Part shown: piece after piece, positions 45,401 to 49,607 of the stretch
Position numbering within the stretch: the stretch's first letter is position 1
How the letters are laid out: the number at the start of each line of letters is the position of its first letter
NCBI RefSeq assembly: GCF_004833285.1
Contig: NZ_STFG01000024.1
Span: 284-49,890, forward strand
Reading direction: 5' to 3'
Length of the DNA stretch: 49,607 nucleotides
Source: Lampropedia puyangensis
Lineage (GTDB): Bacteria > Pseudomonadota > Gammaproteobacteria > Burkholderiales > Burkholderiaceae_C
Translations under genes and position numbers: made by a program
Notes under the pieces: model-generated
The model's database searches: none
What the model saw: only the letters and a program-made list of their open reading frames with translations
What the model was told of the DNA's origin: nothing

Positions 45401-47086
45401 AGCTGTGGCTGAGTCTGTATCTAGGCCATCAAAAGTCAGGCGTTCGTCTAGTTGGTCGTGGACCGTGATGGTTTGCCCAGGCAGCACATCAAGGGGGCCT
45501 TCATTTTTGACAGTGATGGTGTAGCTGTATGGCTGGCCTGAGGCAACTACAGAATCAGAGCGGGTTTTGTTGATGGATAACCGCACATTGTTAGAGATTT
45601 CAACGACAGCTTTAGCGCTATTGTTGATTTTTGCGACATCGGTTTCATTGCTTGCGGAAACAGCAGCGTTGTTTTCAACCTTTTCACCAGCTTTGGTAGC
45701 CGATACGGCAAGTTCGCCTTTAATAGTGACGACTGGATAAGTGCCATTGCTTGGCATAACACCTTCGTAGTCGCAGGTGACGGTTTGGCCAGCGACCGTA
45801 CAATTCCAGTCTGCGCCACCACTGGCTTCGATACCGCTGATGCTGTCAGGCAACGTATCTTTCAGCTGGACGTTTTCTGGTATAGCAACGCTGCCTGATA
45901 CCCGACTGGCTGTCAGTGTGTAGGTGACGGGGACAGATCCGCCGGCTGCCAAAGCATCAACTACGCTAGGCGAAACCCGTTTGGCTAACGCCATGTCCAG
46001 TGCATTGTTGGTTGCAACAGCAATACTGACATGAGTACTGTTGTTGTCGCTTTCTGATTCTTCAAACGTTTGCCCTCCTGCGCGTAGTCCTGTGACCGAT
46101 GCGGTAGCAGCAACGGTGCCTGATGCATTGAGCAATACGGGGATTGTCAATGGGGGCAGCGAACTTCCTTTTGCAATTTTTTGACCAGCGGGTACTGTGT
46201 ATGTGCACTCCTGCACTGCTACAGGCGGGTTTGTCTCGCTATCTTCTTTTTGTTGACAGTTCCAACCGTTCCCGCTGGGTGTGCTCTGAAAGGCTGTGCC
46301 GCTAGGCAATGGAAAACGCACAACAGCCATTTCCCCAGCCTTGAGATCAAAGGCGTACTCGCTGTTGGCGTTGCTTGCTACCAAGGTGTAGAAAACCACA
46401 TCGCCTTGTTTATAGGAGCCTGATTCCGTAGGCGATGTGAATGCAATAGCCAAATCGGCGGCTTCGTAGGTTGTTACGTTGCGTTCGATATTGCTATGAT
46501 TGGGGCTTTCAGAACTTTGATCAGGATCGACATTGCTTGCGCTGCTGGCCGATGCGTAGGCTTTCCATTCAGTTCCTTCACTAGGCAAGCGTACATGAAA
46601 GTCGACCTCCACGAATTTAGTGAAATTCACGCCTGATACGGTGCAGTGAATTGGAGTGGTGAATTCCCCCTCCAGAGTCGGGGCTGCAATGACAGCTCCA
46701 ATAGTTGGCGCATCTGTGCACTTCACGTTAGCAGAAGCTTCCGTCGAAGAAGTACCTAGAAACAGTGCTCCTGCAGGCAGCGATTGCGATAGCACTACAT
46801 CATCGAGAACGGCATCTGTAGCGGCGCCGTTCAATTTAATTTTTGCACGGTAGACGAATTCACCCCCGGCTGGCCCATCTACAACACCTGTAACCGATTC
46901 GGTCGTTGGATTGGCAAAAAATGCTTCGTGATTAACCAGAATGTCATAGTTTGTAGCGGCATGTGCCGTACATGCAAGGCCAAGACTGATGACTAATGCA
47001 CTGGTTTTTGCCAGTGGTGCGTAGCGCAGGTTCTTCAAGACAGAAAAATGCGCGCGATTGCTCGCGCGCCATTCACGGTGTTTCAT
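42434..47086 (-). CDS. Giant secreted DUF11 repeat protein with C-terminal sorting-like tail
   Basis: A 1550-residue surface or secreted protein. I chose ATG 47086, which has GAGGA at the right distance; the frame extends to 47221. Residues 1-43 form a signal peptide with a long basic front, ending TAHA. Then come ten DUF11-like immunoglobulin-type domains of about 130-165 residues, each typically ending in a D/N-rich turn (e.g. ESDNNS, AKINNS, TKDNNT, DESNNED, NPDNDT, NPDNN). I count exactly one Cys pair per domain, twenty in all, for example WNC...TCDY, WKC...TCTF and RTLTC. The C-terminus is PVNHPGA, a hydrophobic helix, then RRR, like sortase/exosortase-class tails. DUF11 proteins are usually adhesin-like or wall-associated. 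No catalytic domain is visible. An AraC regulator lies upstream on the same strand. Confidence 0.85.
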   Translation of the reverse strand: MKHREWRASNRAHFSVLKNLRYAPLAKTSALVISLGLACTAHAATNYDILVNHEAFFANPTTESVTGVVDGPAGGEFVYRAKIKLNGAATDAVLDDVVLSQSLPAGALFLGTSSTEASANVKCTDAPTIGAVIAAPTLEGEFTTPIHCTVSGVNFTKFVEVDFHVRLPSEGTEWKAYASASSASNVDPDQSSESPNHSNIERNVTTYEAADLAIAFTSPTESGSYKQGDVVFYTLVASNANSEYAFDLKAGEMAVVRFPLPSGTAFQSTPSGNGWNCQQKEDSETNPPVAVQECTYTVPAGQKIAKGSSLPPLTIPVLLNASGTVAATASVTGLRAGGQTFEESESDNNSTHVSIAVATNNALDMALAKRVSPSVVDALAAGGSVPVTYTLTASRVSGSVAIPENVQLKDTLPDSISGIEASGGADWNCTVAGQTVTCDYEGVMPSNGTYPVVTIKGELAVSATKAGEKVENNAAVSASNETDVAKINNSAKAVVEISNNVRLSINKTRSDSVVASGQPYSYTITVKNEGPLDVLPGQTITVHDQLDERLTFDGLDTDSATAGWKCADADASNLVTCTFANGLAKNATTQLKLNVHATLADPNSFATVKNTAKLVGVDGRGGNFENAVSNEASVNFSTKSADLMIEKSAQVSGNAVSGAEVVYTLKMKNQTVSTEFTQTAKTVVVEDTINNLIIDNYAGAPWNFPKYDNDRFIEVTAAHPNGDDATGLCKLSGTNNDKSAKVTCTFTNVPVSDTDEYTVVIKARQYVDPTSNSEPSNKITNTATVSSEDTADSNSKNNSDSAEVTLTALTDVRLSRTASLEKAAAGQAITYTITAKNHGPSAARGIKVVETLPIGTFWVGSAATVGGGGECTLNGGLAPTDGMEITASNNTLTCTWPESFVLTENNQEAISYLVRSAGEGYADTLKSSAVVSTVTPEITKDNNTANTSIPLDEPNVDVLISMQHSDDGLKLKDEETQYTITVTNSGASTSYATGVHMENAFPASGSTAAFEFVKLVGVTGVSRFSADNCKVPAQGATSGAVVCDFPWMAPNETVQIRFTMKPVELLDGRAVGTVNHNATVSADVERLNSGLDTSRNNSTRDRTSTYDPASVSDPDALRFVDLSLTKTVQAPQPAAVSMEDVITYRLVVKNEEDPQGDPRNDLVNGNAIVTDVLPPYLALDGAPPNGCRYEESSRTLTCTVTDLAAGAETSFEFKARVVNLPANADEITNTAQLVSPGDPDESNNEDKASVTLPKEEADLSIFKTTVGVANDAILDVGDTLTYSLTIRNESTSDTSRSATATDVIPPALELTAFPNDRCAYTETSRTLVCQVGVLAPEQSTSIQLETQVISIGQEISNTATVSAPKDTNPDNDTSTITVPTRNVEVDLSVGITVVDRDNKTPVKPGEELTYLVTVTNVETDPTRTSTPSTVTITLPPGTELDLTKLPPACTYDEDSHIVLCQVGELMPGESVDFSLPVKVKEDIKEITLPAKAVVSNDKDYNPDNNIDEVDLPMERKEVVAVPVNHPGALLGLMAIIFAFAARRRSVARQN

Positions 47087-47505
47087 TAGAGTCCTCATAA
47101 AGTTCACAAATGAAACATCAATGCTTTCCTTGCAGTGTGGAGATGGCCTCTCTTTCCAACTCCGTTGTGCATGCTGCCATGCCTGAACCCCATTCAATTC
47201 AGTATTTTTTAACCTGCTCACTACAACAGGCCTAATGCATTTCGTTCACGAAACACGCGGATGCCTAACAAGCGAAAGTGTCGGCATCAATACTTGAGTT
47301 GGATGTTGTCGATGGGTGGGGACGCTTTGACGCTGCAGGACGCCTGCAGACGATGGGGAAGCATCAATATTTCTAATTTAATTGTGAAATTTTTGATAAA
47401 AATTGTCCCATCAGTCTGTCTCTATTCATCAGGCATTTCATCTCAATTGATGGTCTGGCTTGTCATGTTCGGCCCATGAGTGCATGACACCAACAGCACG
47501 AGGGG
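47087..47505. promoter_or_regulatory. Control region of the DUF11 gene with inverted repeats
   Basis: A 419-base gap with no supported gene. It carries CTGCAGG-ACG-CCTGCAG (47333-47349) and TTTCGT-TC-ACGAAA (47240-47253), both operator-sized inverted repeats, and an AT-rich stretch around 47370-47410 that could hold a minus-strand promoter. Such a promoter would leave a leader of more than 250 bases. Confidence 0.45.
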
Positions 47506-48540
47506 TTATACGGTACTTAATTTTTTTTGATGCAGATTGGCGAGCATTTCGTGTGCCAATGTTGAGTCCTCATGCAGGTTTGCTGTTTTACGTTTTTTAC
47601 GTAACTCAGAAGGAGTCGTGCCATACCGCCCTGTGAATGCGCGTAGAAACTGCTGGTCGCTTGAAAACCCCCAGCTATACAGCAGGCTGCTCAAGTTAAG
47701 CTCGAAGTCAGCTTGCAATAAGTCGCGATAGCAGCCATCGAGGCGCTGATCCCGTATGTAGGCTACGACGCCTCCGTGTTCGGCAAAGAGCCTGTAGAGC
47801 GTTGCTCTTGCAACATGAAATTCGTCCAGTAAGCCTTGAACACCAAGCTCTTGCTCTCGCAAATGTTGTCGAATGAAAGTTTTAATGCGTTGCCGAAGCA
47901 CTTCATCTGGAGACGAGTGCATCGCACTGATGAGACTGCGGAATTGGCTGTTCAGGATGTCGACAGTCATTTCTTGTGCAGCAATGAATTCCTCTTCAGG
48001 CATTTGTTTGGTCTCGCGGTGTAAGCCTTGTAGGTAATGGCGAAACAGGCGAGCGCCGGTAACTTGATCATGTAGCACAAACCCATGAAGACGCTCTGTT
48101 TGTAAGCTGCTGTCGAGCGCATTTTTAGGGAGAAATAGTGTTTGACTATGACCGCCGTTTGGTGATGCAAGGTCGTAGCCATAAGCGAGATCCGAGACCA
48201 GTATCTCGCCGGATTTCACTTCTATTTTCTTAATTTCTCCGGCTGTTGACTCTGAGTGACCAAAGACCCCCCCGTCAACCATCAGGCTAATGCCAATTTG
48301 ATCGCGCGTTGCCATCTGTGTTTGGCGTTTCCCGCGCTTCACCCGAGTGGCATTGAAATGGTTCTGGCCAAGGGTCATTCCTGCCCAGATCGTCATATCA
48401 ACTTGTATATCTAATTCTGCACCTTGTTGCAGTGGACTAAGTTCAAAAACCGGCTCCATTAATGCCACTGCTGCATCATTCCTAATTGCTGCAGGCAGTG
48501 TTTTTGTTGAGAAATGCAGATGCTGTAATCGGGAAGGCAT
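47506..48540 (-). CDS. AraC family transcriptional regulator
   Basis: A 344-residue regulator. The C-terminal 100 residues are the AraC/XylS double helix-turn-helix (LLDEFHVARATLYRLFAEHGGVVAYIRDQRLDGC, then LLYSWGFSSDQQFLRAFTGRYGTTPSELRK). The N-terminal part, with ISLMVDGGVFGH and VKSGEILVSDLAYGYDLASP, resembles the cupin-like AraC_binding_2 domain (PF14525). It lies 419 bases upstream of the DUF11 gene on the same strand and may control it or itself. Its own upstream region is full of inverted repeats. Confidence 0.88.
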   Translation of the reverse strand: MPSRLQHLHFSTKTLPAAIRNDAAVALMEPVFELSPLQQGAELDIQVDMTIWAGMTLGQNHFNATRVKRGKRQTQMATRDQIGISLMVDGGVFGHSESTAGEIKKIEVKSGEILVSDLAYGYDLASPNGGHSQTLFLPKNALDSSLQTERLHGFVLHDQVTGARLFRHYLQGLHRETKQMPEEEFIAAQEMTVDILNSQFRSLISAMHSSPDEVLRQRIKTFIRQHLREQELGVQGLLDEFHVARATLYRLFAEHGGVVAYIRDQRLDGCYRDLLQADFELNLSSLLYSWGFSSDQQFLRAFTGRYGTTPSELRKKRKTANLHEDSTLAHEMLANLHQKKLSTV

Positions 48541-49104
48541 TGAGAATGTCTCTTAAGCAAAATGAACTTGAATTGTTTTGCTTATGGCTTAATGAAACAC
48601 TTTGATGCAATAGCATCAAAAATGTTATAAAACTGCAAACGATAGGGAGCGTGCCTTTTGAAAGCAACTAGAAAGTAAAACAATTGGTGATTTTACCGTC
48701 ATTAACATTGTTGTGCGATGTTCTTACTTGTCTCTAATTTGAATTGTGATTGGGAAATTGGGGTGAGTTGAACTTATAGAGTAAGTTACTCAACGTAAAG
48801 TAAAATTTTTTATCGTTAAGGCGGAGTATTGTTTTCTTTGTGTTGTTTCTTTAATTACAATTTATTTCTTGTTTTATCTGCGTGAAAGTGTTATTTTGCA
48901 TTTAATTGACATTTCCATTTAATCAATGGAGGTTTAATTTTTTTATCTTTTTGGGGGTGTTAGTGATTTGGAAGATTATTTATTTTTTGCAATAAAAAAT
49001 TGCAAATTAATACAGTCAAAGATTTCATGTTTTTCTGGGGAATTGATTTAGGTAACCCTACAAAAGTGCGTTACACCGGTTGAGTCTGTGAAATATTCCG
49101 TTTC
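48541..49104. other. AT-rich gene-free region with several inverted repeats
   Basis: About 560 bases, distinctly richer in A+T than the rest. Perfect inverted repeats: TAAGCAAAA/TTTTGCTTA (48554-48562 with 48576-48584), TTTGATGC/GCATCAAA (48601-48620), GAGTAA-G-TTACTC (about 48779-48791) and TTTGCAAT/ATTGCAAA (48986-49006). The first two lie within 80 bases of the AraC start and could be operators. No gene or RNA was recognised. The right end approaches the IS5-like remnant. Confidence 0.5.
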
Positions 49105-49576
49105 ATGACACAAACAAGTCTTGGAGGTGGGGTTGAGTTGAGCAGCAAGAGAGCATGTAAACGTGAGTTTCTTGAAGAGATGGAGCGCGCAGTTCCCTGG
49201 GCTGAGCTGGTGGCGCTGGTTCAAGCCCATCAAAGCCCAAAGGGACATGGCAGACCCAGCTTTGCCATCGAAAACATGTTGCGTATTCACTTTCTGCAGC
49301 AATGGTTCAACCTCTCAGACCCAGCCATGGAGAGGTGTTGTATGACACGCCCCTTTCAGCCACTTCGCACAGCTCGATGCCAGCAATCTTTGCCTGCGAA
49401 TTTTGGCAACAGTCAACGCCATTCTCAAAGAGAAAAATCTACTGCTGCAGCGCGGCACGGTGGTTGACGCCACACTGATAGCCGCGCCCAGCTCCACCAA
49501 GAACAAAGAAGGTCAACGAGACCCGCAGATGCATCAAAGCAAGAAAGGCCATCAGTGGTACTTTGGAATGAAGTGA
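49105..49576 (+). pseudogene. Decayed IS5-family transposase
   Basis: The first 75 codons encode the N-terminus of an IS5-group transposase (REFLEEMERAVPWAELVALV, HGRPSFAIENMLRIHFLQQW, FNLSDPAME). One missing base near 49333 shifts the frame (VLYDTPL), and another near 49356 shifts it again to SHFAQLDA. An in-frame deletion then joins this to ILATVNAILKEKNLLLQRGTVVDATLIAAPSS, which continues to QWYFGMK and stops at 49574-49576. The rest of the DDE domain is absent and the following 31 bases do not continue it. No terminal inverted repeat was recognised, so the IS boundaries are unset. Confidence 0.85.
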
Positions 49577-49607
49577 ATCGCACCGGTATCCGTGGAGGCT
49601 GAATCTC

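Noticed and set aside
1-49607. CRISPR arrays, prophage, restriction or toxin-antitoxin defence genes
   Set aside because: No regularly spaced repeats and no recognisable defence or phage proteins were seen; the entericidin is a lone lipoprotein.

Overview
The window looks like a chromosomal segment of a betaproteobacterium of the order Burkholderiales, most like Comamonadaceae and relatives. This is an inference from gene content and order: ftsH-folP-glmM, a leuC-entericidin-leuD cluster beside a LysR gene, pyruvate dehydrogenase genes with a lipoyl domain on E3, a class I PHA synthase next to an acetoacetyl-CoA reductase, and a GreB beginning MNKAFVKE. By eye base composition is near 50% G+C, low for that family. 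The species cannot be named from the sequence.

Layout. 1-7.3 kb: housekeeping genes on + (ftsH, folP, glmM, tex). 7.5-9.5 kb: an HDOD-domain protein, a small periplasmic cytochrome c and a dienelactone-hydrolase-like enzyme. 9.6-13.4 kb: a SAM methyltransferase and a FepA-type catecholate-siderophore receptor with a convincing Fur box upstream. 13.8-17.8 kb: a membrane-anchored family 2 glycosyltransferase, an overlapping rlmJ/SelW-like pair, an aldo/keto reductase and greB. 17.9-18.1 kb: two identical tRNA-Arg(ACG) genes, each followed by its own terminator. 18.25-22 kb: LysR regulator, leuC, entericidin lipoprotein and leuD, all on -. 22.3-25 kb: phaC and phbB with a strong terminator. 25.1-29 kb: secreted DUF4124-glutaredoxin, M3 oligopeptidase and folD. 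29.2-32.5 kb: a FixJ-type regulator and a large PAS-domain histidine kinase, divergent from aceE-aceF-lpdA at 33-39.3 kb. 39.4-42.2 kb: metY coupled to an alpha/beta hydrolase, then a CBS-domain protein.

The right end (42.3-49.6 kb) is accessory in character. It holds a giant secreted protein of ten DUF11-like domains, each with exactly one cysteine pair, ending in a C-terminal sorting-signal-like tail. Upstream on the same strand is an AraC-family regulator, then an AT-rich gene-free stretch rich in inverted repeats, and finally a decayed IS5-family transposase.

Functional links: pyruvate dehydrogenase supplies acetyl-CoA and phbB/phaC use acetyl-CoA-derived units for storage polymer, although phaA is not here. 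leuC and leuD encode the two isopropylmalate isomerase subunits; leuB is not downstream of leuD. folP and folD serve folate metabolism and metY serves methionine synthesis. No CRISPR array, phage or classical defence system was seen. The least explained parts are the DUF11 protein with its AraC neighbour, two possible tiny ORFs (18224-18334 and 42331-42411), the methyltransferase beside the receptor, and several long perfect inverted repeats.
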